A DNA stretch of 64,000 nt from Sistotremastrum niveocremeum HHB9708 (Eukaryota; Basidiomycota; Agaricomycetes; Sistotremastrales; Sistotremastraceae). How positions within the stretch are numbered: position 1 is the first letter of the stretch; every line of letters begins with the position of its first letter. This document shows, in pieces, positions 1 to 11,169 of the stretch. The translations under genes were made by a program, and so were the position numbers. The stretch covers positions 205,679 to 269,678 of the forward strand of contig KV419429.1 in NCBI GenBank assembly GCA_001630475.1, in the 5' to 3' direction. The notes under the pieces were generated by a model. That model was not told the origin of the DNA. It saw only the letters and a program-made list of their open reading frames with translations, and did no database searches.

Positions 1-1995
1 AAGCATGCCGGTGCTGGGATATTGGCGAGCGTCGCGTATTTTGATCCTGGCAACTGGTCAGTCGATTTGCAAGCCGGCTCATTATTTGGGTATAAGCTTT
101 TGTTCGTGGTTCTGATGGCAGGTTTGGGCGCCGTCGTGCTTCAGGTGTGTCGGGAGTCATTCTGCATATTGTAAGAGCTCAACCGAATTAACAGATCATG
201 GCCGCTAAACTTGGTTGTGTCACGGGACGAGGTGCGCTGGTTCTTCATTTTGAGCTATTCATTCTGACAAAATTCGCTTTTAGATTTAGCTGTACATTGT
301 CGGCAGCGCCTATCAAATCATCCTCGTCATCCCCACCTGGTCCGCTATCTGGTGCTGTATCCTCTGTACGCTGCATCAGAGATTGCAATCATTTCCACCG
401 ACTTGGCCGAACTTCTTGTCAGAAATTCTTAATTCATACCCTCTTTCTTGCTATCTAAAGATGGTTCTCCAGGGATCCGCTATCGCATTAAACTTACTCA
501 TTCCGAGACTGCCTTTATTCGCCGCCGTGCTTTTGACCTCCTTCGATGTCTTTGTTGTCCTATTATTAGGTGATCCCTCTGATCGTTCGCGGCCCATACG
601 CGTTTTTGAATTGGGCATTGCGATGCTGGTGAGCGAATCGGCTGTTGCAGCTCTCAAACATTTTCTGACTCGCTGATAGGTCTTTGTTGTGTTTATCTGC
701 TTCATCATCCTCATCGTCGAAGTAAGCCCACAGTGGGGCCACGTATTCCAGGGGTTCCTTCCTTCGAAAGCAGTGTTCAAATCCGAAGCGCTGTATACAT
801 GTGCGTCTCCACGAATTTCATAAATCAGTCCTGCAGCTCACACTCTGTTGACAGCTATCGGAATCATCGGTGCTACAGTGATGCCACATGCGCTGTTCCT
901 AGGTTCTTCTCTAGCTACTCAAGATCGAGAGGCATCCTCGATCCAACTCGGCGATGAAGAACACGCTTGTCGCGCAACGGAAGACCCATCGGAAGATGTC
1001 TCTGAGGCGCCGAATCCTCGGATGTCGAACGGCAGTCAAGCTTATATTCTGAAGTCTCTGTGGCTCAAGATCTCCTCGGATGAAGTTCGTTCTGAACGGA
1101 AACAGAACAACAAACTTGCTTTCATTAGAGCTCATCTCATGCACAGCATCATTGATATATGTTGGTTACTTCGATCTCGTGTCAACTCAGCCTCTAATTT
1201 GCATTTCCAGCCATGAGCTTAATGGGCTTTGCAGTTGTGATAAACTCAGCGTAAGTTAGTCCTCCGGGATTAACGAACGTATTCTCACAATGAACTCGTG
1301 ATTGCGTAGCATTCTCATACTCGCTGGTGCAGTATTCTTTTATGATTCCACAACGACTCCAGGCGTAGACTCCCCAGCAAGTCTCTTCGACGCTTACGCA
1401 CTTATCCATCAAAGAATGGGAAAAGGTCTGAGCTTATGGTCCGCACCTTCCACGACCTTGTCATGTTAATTCGATGTTCAGCTGCCGCCATAACGTTCGC
1501 TCTTGCGCTCTTAGCGTCCGGTCAAAGCGCTTCGATCACGGCCACATTAGCAGGACAGATAGTATCAAATGGTTTTATAAACTGGAATATATCAGTCCGT
1601 GTCATTCACTCAAAGCGAAGATACGCTTCCTAACTCTTTTTCCTCCTTATCAGCCCTTCAAGAGACGACTGATAACTCGATCCTTTTCCCTCCTTCCCTC
1701 GACAATAATCGCAGCAGCGCTCGGAAAGTCCGGTATCGATTCCTTACTTGTCGCTTCACAAGTTGTCCTCAGTTTCGTGCTGCCATTCGTCATATTTCCA
1801 CTAGTATGGTTGACTTCGAAGGAGGACGTCATGTGGGCTACTGTTGACCGAGGGACTGGAGAAGGTTCTTCTGAACTTCGCGTCAATTATAAGAACGGGA
1901 AGGCTATGATGACTCTTGGATATTTGATATGGATTGTCGTCGTACTGGCCAACGCGTATGCCATCGTCGCGTTGTGCATGGGACAAGGGGGATAA
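1..1995 (+). CDS. NRAMP-family divalent metal transporter (5' end outside window)
   Basis: Proton-coupled importer of Mn2+, Fe2+ and similar ions (fungal Smf type), an integral membrane protein. Frame 1 from base 1 reads into YFDPGNWSVDLQAGS, the DPGNW metal-binding motif of the first membrane helix. The MPH motif of the sixth helix appears in GATVMPHALFLGSS near 870-910. Exons join through short introns: 145-194 is clear, and another ends at the CAG before 'GSAIALNLLIPRLP' near 473. After the first intron the frame continues AELLGSAIALNLL, as expected for the family. The region after the MPH helix (about 920-1090) is a hydrophilic loop rich in Ser, Glu and Arg. The last exon ends VALCMGQGG and stop. 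The family is certain; the yeast paralogue it matches and its cell compartment cannot be told. The start codon and N-terminal tail lie upstream of base 1. Confidence 0.93.
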
Positions 1996-2732
1996 TAATA
2001 TCGATTTTTTGGTTATTCTCTGGTCATTGTAGATTTTTGGGATTTTGGTAGACGGAATAATGTCATCGACTGTAAACGTCGAATACAGTACTCGCAAATG
2101 ATGAAATGGCAGTGATGACGGTCAAAATAGGCGCCCGTGACCAGAGGCTTCCGTGAATCCGTGGCCTTGCAGTTGCTTTGAATGAAGGGTGAAAGGTGTG
2201 TCGAAGGTCCACTTAATCGGTATAGAGTTAGACCCAAAGGCCATCTATAACGCGAAGATCCAATCCTTGATCAGTCACGGTTATGAACTATTTTGCCTTT
2301 TACTGTTGTAAACCACACCCAAAAGCTACTCCGGGAGTCTCGATTACAGTAGGCTGATTAGGCGTAGCCGGAATCAAAATTTTCAAACTCAGCGTTCTCT
2401 CCTTCCGTCACCCGCGACAGCTCCTACAACTCAGACTGGGAAGCTAGGCTGTCGACCTGGACCTGGCTCTCAATATACGGCTCAACGTCGACAGTTACAG
2501 TCTGAACTCTCCGTCGGCTTCATTCTTCCCCTCACGTCGATCCCTATGTTAGAGATGGCGCCAATCAATGCAACCTTACCCAATCTCGTATAAAATCTCA
2601 TATACTGCAGGCCTAAAAATCATACTAGTATCGCGCAAAATCGGCGGTGAAATAAGAGTTCAAAAATCAAGCCATCGCTACATAGGCGGCCCATGCGAGC
2701 TCACAATTAAGAATAATTGCGAAAGATCAACC
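1996..2732. other. intergenic, convergent 3' ends
   Basis: This gap lies between the stop of the NRAMP gene and the stop of the first P450 on the opposite strand. It holds only short open frames without recognisable motifs. It presumably carries the two 3' untranslated regions. Confidence 0.6.
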
Positions 2733-5020
2733 TCAGGTGTACTGATCTCGTAAGTGCTTCAACAATTCGAGTGCCTCTGGCGAACGTGGCGTTATCTTAA
2801 ACTCGAACTCTTTCAGGATACTAAGCAATCAGATTAGGCTAACAGGCGACTTGAGTATTCTGTTCACTTACGCAACCAATCCGAAAGTGAATTTTGCAAC
2901 GGGCTCAATTTCCTCTCCGTTAGCGTTGACAGCCTTCTTGATGCTGCACGTTGCTAAAGTGAGCACGATGGTCAAGAAAATAATGTCTTCTGCGATCTCT
3001 TTCCCGGGACAAAACTGGATATTAGTTTATAGGTATTGAAGTGGGTTCTGTCACTGGATATTACTGAGCGAACTGAAGCTTACCCTAGATATCGCAATAC
3101 CAGTATGAGCCGAGGCCGCTGTAGGATCGATGAACAAACCCACCTTCTGCCATATCCAAACTGAGTAAGACGAGGATCGAGCTCCTTTTCTTGTTGAAGA
3201 TATCGATCAGGATTGAACTCTTGAGGTGATTTATATCTGCGCGCGTCTTGTGACATACCCCTATGTGAACGGTCAGCGCGAATACATATACATGACTGAT
3301 ATAATTGCCATAGATGAGCCCAAACGACCGTGTTAGCAGGGATTCTGTACCCTTTGTAAGTGTCTTCCACTTCAAGTCGATGCGGTATACCTGGGATTGC
3401 GTTTTGCGACCATCTGTGAGAGAAGGAGAGGCACTTACCCGTGGGAACTGGACGACGGAATCAGAATTTCTCCGTTTATAATCTTTTGCACGACTTCACT
3501 CACCGATAGGTGCCCATCGGAACACTTCCATGATCAGCGCGTCGACGAAGGGGAGGTTAACTCGATCGTCAAATGACGGCAACCGCTTTTGTTCGGTGAG
3601 TCGATCGATCTCCTCTTGAGCTCTTCTCTGATATTCGGGATACTTAGTCATTGCAAAATAAAAATGGTATAAGGTGGCGGTAGTCTGGTGAAAGAAGCGG
3701 CCGTGGTATTGATAGTGTGCACCTAACTTTGATCCAGCTATGACTTACTGTGTCAATGCCAGCTGTAGAACGAGAAATGAGAATAGTAGGCGTCTTCATC
3801 CTGCAGAAAACGTGCCTGTATACATGTTATATGAAGTATACTTGAGCAAGTCTTCGGTTTCCGCATCAAGTGGCCCTTCGGAAAGATGTTGCGCGACATA
3901 GGAAACACGCGCTGTGCCATTGCGCTAGGGGCCAAGAGTAAGTTGCATGAAGTGGATATGACCTCTATCATACGAGTTGCTCCTTTACAGCGACATATGG
4001 TCTCTCAACGGTTTCGAGCAAATTAGCTCGCCAGATCGCAGCCTTTCGCTTGAACCCTGCGAATGGGAACCAAGCAGGGACGTATTTCACTGATTGAAAA
4101 TGTAGATCGGTAGTATTCCTTTGACGGAAAGTCAATAAGCTCACAGATCGGTATCGTATCGACGAGAAAATCGCCGACCGAGATTGCTTCTCCAAATTCG
4201 CGTACATTCTTATCTGACATAATAACCAGTTCGTCCCGCTCGCCTTTGACTTGATATCCATAGGTGATATCCAATATTATTGTTCCTGTTAACCTTTGCA
4301 AATCAATCCAGTACTGAATAAAAACTTCGTGGTGACATAGAATGACAAACCTGGCGAGACGCACTTCCAAATGCGACTGGTCATTGAACACCCCTAGGAT
4401 GAAACTCGAGATCGCGTGGCCCATACGAGGATGATACTGCTGAGCGTGTCTTCCTCCGACGCCCCTCGCCAGCATGCGGCGCATGTTACGGATCCGATTT
4501 CCGGATGGTGCAAAGACGACAGACTTGTCCCAACCAACCCTGAAACGTGAACACAGTTTCGTTGGACGTAGGGGATCAACACTCATATCCAGTAACGACT
4601 CACAGTCCACCGGCCATCTCGAGGCGAGGACGGTCTGAATATATTGAGCTTCGCGTGTCTAACAGTTCCTTTGCATCTTCGTGCGAGTTGATGATTAAAG
4701 CAGGTGCCCCCATGAGATCCACATAGACCAAATCCCCTATAACAGACGTATATGTCGAATTAATCCCCGGAAGTTGGACAAGGGCATTACTCACCGAATT
4801 CTGCATTCCATTCCATGAACTTCACAGACTGGTTCTTTACCGGCATCTGATGAAGATTCCCGATAATAGGGAGAGGTCGAGGGCCCGGAGGGAGCGGAAG
4901 AAAGTGCCTTCGACGGTAGACTATATCCCAAATTTTCCATGCAAGCAGTATTGTCAGAGCGATGGATAATCCATTGAGAATCATCTCCCAGTCCATTGCG
5001 GAAAAGTTTTGGAGGCTCAT
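2733..5020 (-). CDS. cytochrome P450 monooxygenase (copy A of a tandem pair)
   Basis: Microsomal heme-thiolate monooxygenase that inserts one oxygen atom into a lipophilic substrate, using a P450 reductase. In order: an N-terminal membrane anchor (MSLQNFSAM then a hydrophobic stretch to WKIW), the proline hinge LPLPPGPRPLPIIGN, the I-helix oxygen-binding AGIDT (near 3745), the K-helix ExxR in ALIMEVFRWAP (near 3520), and the heme loop FGYGRR-x-CPGK (3160 to 3000). The last residues are FKITPRSPEALELLKHLRDQYT. The start was set at the ATG at 5020 because copy B begins with the same MSLQ; in-frame ATGs at 5032 and further upstream are possible. The heme loop needs two introns around a single base at 3084 (see findings). 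It shares gene length and promoter similarity with copy B. It resembles fungal 'O-methylsterigmatocystin oxidoreductase-like' P450s; the substrate is unknown. Confidence 0.92.
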
Positions 5021-6612
5021 TCGCAGGCTCATGGAGCTTGAGATAGAGCGAGTCGATGACCGTACGTATATGCTGATCACAGAGATGGTTTGCTATGACC
5101 GGCACATTGCTGAGGAATACGGGGCGTTTTGACCGTTCATGGAGTCGTGACTGTCGTGCCATCAAGGATCGAGGCCGATGGCCGAGCTTCTTAATTCATC
5201 GAAGACAACGAAATGTCATCTGACTATAAGAACTCGTGGGACCAATAGTATAGAATAGGTTGAAATTGCCGCCATACGCAAGCATACACAGCGTTTCAAT
5301 GATCCTAAAATGTCAGGGGCCAACAAGACGAATGCCACTTGGTGGGAGACACTACGTAGACCTACACAATGTGAGTAGATTTACATCCTATGTTTAGATG
5401 GCTGAACAACCGGGGAGTAACGCCTGTTTCTCTTAGGGGTCATGTAGGTTTGCGGCCCGGATATCAAGCTACGGTCTCAGGAAGAGGGTTGTCGGGATTT
5501 GCCGACTTCCCGAACTTCAACAGAGTTACTGAGAGTAGCCGGAACGTACCTTACATTTACAAAGATGGCTACATAATATTCGCCTTTTCAGCGCCTCTGC
5601 TACACCTCGGGTGACGGTTATATGAGTTTATTCAGTAAACCAGCCAGTAGTTGGGGGCCGAGAGGGCTCGGGCAAAAAGCAAAAAGAAGCCCGAGACTCC
5701 TCGGGTGCGAGGCTTGGACGGGCATTCGGCTCACTGGCACCGGGCGGGCTGGCCCTCTGATCTCCAAACCTTGTCTTAATGGTGTAGTAAGCAGGGTGGG
5801 TGGGATCGATGTCGAACAAAAAGCAGAATCAATGAATTAGCAAGGGAACGTGAACTGATCACAGCACAGGAAGACGGATAGCACGTATCCGAACAGAACC
5901 TGACACTACTAGCAACAACTACATAGCTACGCTACTTTGCTTAGAGACCATGGAATTGCTCCGCAAGTCGCAGCGAGTACATATACAGGATGCACGCAAC
6001 TTCACGACTGCTTGCACGCACAAGTTGGCACAACTCCTTACAAAAGTCCCCACGAGGCAGTCGAGTGATTAGATCAACACCATTCTGTGGAAATTGCGCT
6101 TGAATCAGTCGAATTTTTCATTCAGTCAGGCCATCACGACATTGTTATTTTCTGTCATGATTAGTGTTGCTGTTGTGCTTGGTGCTTTTTACCAGGTATG
6201 AGTGAGAGCCGAAAGCCGATTCGGAAGGCTTCTCTAGCTTGTCTAGGCGAATTTGAGTCATTCGGTATCAGTTTTTCCAACTCAGCTTTGGTGGTGCTGT
6301 GTACGCTTGGCTGTCGACATTTCTCCTCGGTCCACCCAGCTTCGGATGTACGCCTCTCATCCAAAGGGTCCAGATTTCGGGCTGCTCTACCTTACTTACC
6401 CGAGCACTGGCAAATACAAAGAATTTATAAACCAAAATCTGGTGTCGCCATCGTCTACTTCGTCAGTTCGCCGACGACTCTACGTGCTGAGGGAGCTGAA
6501 TATCACTAGTACTGGCACATTCGAAGGCGAAACATATGTATCGGAGTTGAGTTTTTGTCATCATGGAAATCAACGAGATCAGCGGGATGCACTATCTTGA
6601 AGGCAATCAACA
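5021..6612. other. intergenic between P450 copies A and B
   Basis: About 1.6 kb. The part at 5430-5540 resembles the region upstream of copy B (about 10930-11060), so it is likely the duplicated promoter. A GC-rich stretch lies at 5650-5800. Open frames at 6160-6600 on the plus strand show fragments such as HPKGPDFGLLYLTYPSTG in one frame, but none gives a convincing gene. Confidence 0.5.
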
Positions 6613-8380
6613 CTAGGTATACTGATCTCGCAACTGCTTCAATAAATCGAGTGCCTCCGAGGAACGTGGTTCTATTTCGAACTCAAATTCCTTCAGGATG
6701 CTGGAGATTCGATCAGAAAATAATACAGCTTGCTCATACAAGTCACTCACGCAATCAATCCCATAGTAAATTCTGCAACGGGTTCGATTTCCTTGCCTTC
6801 TGCATTGACTGCCTTCCTTATATTACATGTCGCTAGAGTGAGCACAACCGTGAGGAAAATAACGTCTTCTGCAACATCTTTCCCAGGACAAAGCTGAAAA
6901 TCGGGGGATATCAAAATAAAATCGGCCCCGTTGCTTTATAGCAAACGGACTAAAGCTTACCCTGGACAGCACGATATGAGCCCCAGCGCAGGTTGAATCA
7001 AATGCTGGTAAAAAGCTCACCTTCTTCCAAATCCGAACTGAGAGAGACGGGGATCTGGCTCTTTCTCTTTTTGCAGATACCGATTGGGGTTGAAATCCTC
7101 GGGTGACTTATACCTTCGTGCGTCTTGTGACATGGCCCTGTAAGAACAGTGAGTGCAAATGCATCTGCATAATGATATCATTACCATAGGTGGGCCCAAA
7201 CGACCGTGTTAGCAGGGATTCTGTATCCTTTGTATGTGTCTTCCACTTCAAGTCGATGCGGGATACCTGGAATCCCGTCGGTGACCGTGTGGGATAAAAG
7301 AAGAGAGACTGACCTGTAGGGACTAGGTAACATAAGCATGACCCTGAGTTTAGTATACGTGCTTCCGCACACTTCACTCACCAATAGGACCACATCGGAA
7401 TACTTCCATGATCAGTGCATCAATGAAGGGGAGATTAGCCCAATCACTAATTGATGGCAGACGTTTTTGTTCGGTGAGTCGATCAATCTCTTCCTGCGCT
7501 CTTCTCTGATACTCCGGATATTTAGTCATTGCCAAATAGAAGAGGTGCAAGGTGACAGTAGTCTGGTCAAATATTCAGCACACCATAACGTCACATTTGT
7601 TCGTCTAGCCGTTAATCATTTATTACTCACGGTGTCGATACCAGCTGAACAGTCACTCATGAGATTGGCAGGAGCGCTCATTTACCAGAAAGACATACCT
7701 GCATACATGTTGTAAGAAGTATACTTGACTAAATCTTCGGTTTCCGCATCAAGTGGCCCTTCGGAAAGATGTTGCGCAACATAAGAAACACGCGCTACCC
7801 CATTGCGCTTGCGTAAAAAATGAGTTGAATCCATTGTTAAACGATTTCCCTCATACCAACTGCTCCTTCACATCAATGTATGGTCTCTCAACGGTTTCAA
7901 GCAAATTAGCTCGCCATATAGCAGCCTGGCGCTTGAAACCTGCCAATGGAAACCAATCAGGGAGATATTTCACTGACGGAACGTTAATTCCACTCCATCT
8001 TTAGTGATTCAATAATACACTCACATATTGGTATTGTATCGACCAGAAAATCTCCGACCGCAATCGCTTCTCCGAATTCGCGTACATTTTTATCCGCCAT
8101 AACAACCAGCTCATCACGATCACCTTTGACTTGATATCCATATGTGATGTCCAAGATAACTGTCCCTACCAATCTTTTGAAATTGAATGAGTATCTCGTG
8201 GAACTTCCAATCATAACAAATGATAACTTGCCGTGGAAGAAGCACTTCTAGAGGTGTATGGTTGTCCAGCAATCCTATTATAAAACTTGAGATCGCGTGG
8301 CCCATATGAGGATGAAATTGCTGAGCATGGCTCCCCCCAATCCCCCTTGCTAACAGCCGGCGCATATTACGCATGCGAGT

Positions 8381-8393
8381 TCCATCAGGAAAC
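8381..8393. repeat. left end: TC target copy plus terminal inverted repeat
   Basis: TC at 8381-8382, then CATCAGGAAAC. Identity with the right end stops after 11 bp, where this side runs into a C tract. Confidence 0.85.
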
Positions 8394-10022
8394 ACCCCCC
8401 CTCGGTGCGTAGCGCTACCATAGGAACTACACATCGCTATGTAGCGACCTGTAGATCCATAGCGCCCATAGACAAGTCGCGTTTATATAGCCGTCGCGTA
8501 GCTTCCCCATAGCTTCCCCATAGCACATCCATAGAAACGCGCAAATCTCATTAGTTATATAGCATGCCGATAGCAGGACAGGTGACCGTGGTTGCTTCGA
8601 GCTTTGATAACATTGACAAGGAACGCACAGAATGATTTTTTGAAGGAAAATGTATATTCAAACTACAAGGAGATAATCTACATTTGATGAAATATTGCTC
8701 TCAAAAGCGCACTCTGAAGACTAGGTTGAAGGCTTGAGGTCTACTGGCTGGGATTTCTCAAAGCTGTTTTCAGAACCTGGCGCTGGGACATCAATATCGC
8801 GTTGAATATTAGAAAAGCCGGTAGACGAACCTTTACTGCGTGAATCTAAGCATCTCTAGAACGAATGACACCTTCAGATAGGTCACGACGAGCTAGGAAC
8901 ACGTGAACTTATGACCCACGATCAGAAGCGATGGACGACACTTACACTTAGGCGATAGACTGGGCACAGCGAGTGAAAGAGATTGGGGCGAGTAGTTGGG
9001 CGACAAGAGGATATTCTCAGTGAATGAAAATAGAGAAGATGCGAGAAAACATACCGATCGATGAGTACAACACGATTGGGCTCTGGCACAAATTGAACGA
9101 TATTCAGCGACACAGGCGGCGACTTCTTGAGTTCAGGTGGGCTGCGGGTGTGAGCGAGGTATGCGAGACAGCGAATGGATGGTAGACTTCGAATATGATC
9201 TCGATATAGATGGAATGCGAGAAGGGGAAGGTAAGTGCAGCTAGAGCGTTGGCTTGGATGAAAGACGAGAGCAAGGATGTCGTCGGAGTTTGAAGGCGTA
9301 GTCGCGCCATTTTGACTTGTCAAAAATTTCAGCCTCAAGCGCTCACGCCTCACAGTGAACCAGTGCGCCGACCTCAGTGGATAGCAATCGACAACACATC
9401 GTCCCCAAAGACTGTCGAAATCTTTTGTTGACATCAAACATCTAGCCAACTTGCTGCAGGATAACGCCCTCACCGTTTGAATAAACTCCTTTTCTTCAAG
9501 TTCACTGGCAGCCGTTAATACAAGTCTCGCTATCCATCACGCCTGGCATCCGCATAAAATTTGAGTTCGTCTTGCATCCCAGGCTCATAGTACCCTAGAT
9601 TCTAGTGTCGACGTGCTGATCTGAGTGCATGGAGACCCTTACAATCGTCGTAATCTCGTTGTAGAAATGTAGTAATAATGTACGGTGTCCACATGTAACA
9701 TGACGGTCTAGTAAATGTTATGCCTTTCTCCGGATGCATTCTCTATTGACAACCGAACACCTCCAAGAGCCTCGAAACCTTCAAGTTGTTTAATATCACA
9801 TTTCCTATGCGTCGCTACCCGGAAGCTATGCGGATCTATCAGCGGTTTCCGGGCTGGTGCTGCTATGGACCTGCTATGGGTCGGCTATGGGAATGCTATG
9901 GGACTGTGTGGGCTCAAACAATTTTTCATAGCGCTACAAGAAGCTACAACTGAACTATCAAATCTCTCTCGACCCTTCGCATCTACATAGCGACTTCCAC
10001 TTCCAAGGGCCGTTTCCTGATG
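8383..10022. mobile_element. 1640-bp DNA element with 11-bp terminal inverted repeats, inside P450 copy B
   Basis: The ends are CATCAGGAAAC (8383-8393) and GTTTCCTGATG (10012-10022), perfect inverted repeats. Both outer sides carry TC (8381-8382 and 10023-10024), consistent with a 2-bp target duplication; removing the element plus one TC restores the P450 frame. Just inside each end lie arrays of one hexamer in opposite orientation: six CCATAG on the left (about 8418-8535) and four CTATGG on the right (about 9864-9920). Such subterminal repeats are typical transposase-binding sites. No transposase motif was recognised, so it is probably non-autonomous. A 2-bp duplication with subterminal arrays would fit CACTA/EnSpm-like families, but the family is not established. 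Confidence 0.88.
8922..9473 (-). CDS. open frame inside the DNA element, unknown
   Basis: A 183-codon open frame, mostly Leu, Ser and Arg rich, with no motif I recognise. A shorter overlapping frame at 9104-9310 starts MARLRLQTPTTSLL. Both share the stretch around 9100-9300, which could be a captured host exon, because the protein-like stretch SPPVSLNIVQFVPEPNRV sits next to a possible splice site. It does not resemble a transposase. It may equally be non-coding. Confidence 0.25.
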   Translation of the reverse strand: MRALSCSKLARCLMSTKDFDSLWGRCVVDCYPLRSAHWFTVRRERLRLKFLTSQNGATTPSNSDDILALVFHPSQRSSCTYLPLLAFHLYRDHIRSLPSIRCLAYLAHTRSPPELKKSPPVSLNIVQFVPEPNRVVLIDRYVFSHLLYFHSLRISSCRPTTRPNLFHSLCPVYRLSVSVVHRF

Positions 10023-10024
10023 TC
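10012..10024. repeat. right end: terminal inverted repeat plus TC target copy
   Basis: GTTTCCTGATG followed by TC at 10023-10024; the reverse complement of the left end. Confidence 0.85.
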
Positions 10025-10537
10025 CAGATGGTCCAAAGACGACGGACTTATCCCAACCAACACTGAGATTCAAAGACAGAGTTGTAAGGCATGATAATAA
10101 ACATCGATCTATTAAGGAACGACTCACAGTCCGCTTGCCATCTCAAGGCGGGGTCGGTCTGAATATATCGAGCTTCGTGAGTCTAATAGCTCCTTCGCAT
10201 CGTCGTGCGAGTTGATGATCAAAGCAGGAGATCCCAGGAGGCTAACATAGACTAAGTCCCCTACAAGACGTCCACGTTAATCCTAAAAATCTAGGATAAT
10301 GCATTACATACCAAACTCCGCACTCCATTCCATGAATTTGACGGACTGGTTCTTTATGGGCATCTGATGCAAATTTCCGATGATGGGAAGAGGTCGGGGT
10401 CCCGGAGGGAGTGGAAGAACGCTTTTTCTCGAGGCAAGTGTTCTCCAAATTTTCCACAGAAGTAGCAACGCGACAGCAAAAGATAATCCATTAAGGATTG
10501 TGATTCTGTTCGTGAGAGAGAATTGTTGGAGACTCAT

Positions 10538-11169
10538 TAGGAGGTTATTGAAATGCAGGGCAGGAGAGTGAGAGTCGATGTTTTTAAGTCCATACCACAG
10601 ATGCTCTCATAAGACAGAGACATCTTCTACCCGGCCCCACGTTCCCAGGCCCATCGCTGAGAGATATGAGGCGGTTTGCATTAGCTCCATCAAGATGGGA
10701 ATCCGACAGTCCGAGCTTCTGAGCTTTAGAAGACTGCCAGTTGTCATCTGAGAAGGGTCGCGGGTCGTGATTGGTTGAAGGTTATTAAAGCGGGGGTTGA
10801 CATCGGAGCGAGACGAATTAAAGGACTTCCTTGATCGCACGAGACTCTCGATTTCCTTAGCCTCACAATATCACAGTATAAGACCATGCAGTCTTGAAAT
10901 TATTAGCTCGTTATAGAAGTCGCTGCTCGCAGAGGAGGATATGTAAGTTCGCGGGGCCGAGCAACGGGCAGCTGGTCTCAGGATGAGAGCTTCGGTGTTT
11001 GCCGACTCCCTGAAAAGATTTCACTGAAATATACAAACTTGACAGAACGTCCGGCACTACACTACTCCTGGAACACACGAGGGCATTAACGAGGTGAGGC
11101 ACTTACTAACCCATATACAACGTGCTTGAAAGGCTAACGAACTCATCGCTGTATCTCCACACGCAGTTG
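10538..11169. other. intergenic: promoter side of P450 B, 3' side of P450 C
   Basis: No gene seen. The segment near 10930-11060 matches in pieces the region upstream of copy A (shared words such as GGTCTCAGGA and TTTGCCGACT), so the tandem duplication included upstream sequence. Confidence 0.5.

Larger units (their letters stand above)
6613..10537 (-). pseudogene. cytochrome P450, copy B, split by a DNA element
   Basis: Same family and exon plan as copy A: anchor MSLQQFSLTNR, hinge LPLPPGPRPLPIIGN, I-helix AGIDT (near 7645), ExxR in ALIMEVFRCGP, heme loop FGFGRR-x-CPGK (7040 to 6880), C-terminus FEIEPRSSEALDLLKQLRDQYT. Without the inserted element and one 2-bp duplicate the gene spans 2283 bp, against 2288 bp in copy A. 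The element at 8383-10022 interrupts the codons of PSG|TRMRNMRR, where copy A reads PSGNRIRNMRR. A normal transcript would run into the element, so the allele is probably inactive unless the element is spliced or excised. The remaining exons look open, which suggests a recent insertion. The heme loop again needs a one-base exon, at 6961. Confidence 0.85.

Noticed and set aside
5640-5830. GC-rich segment as an inserted element
   Set aside because: No terminal repeats or target duplication could be found.
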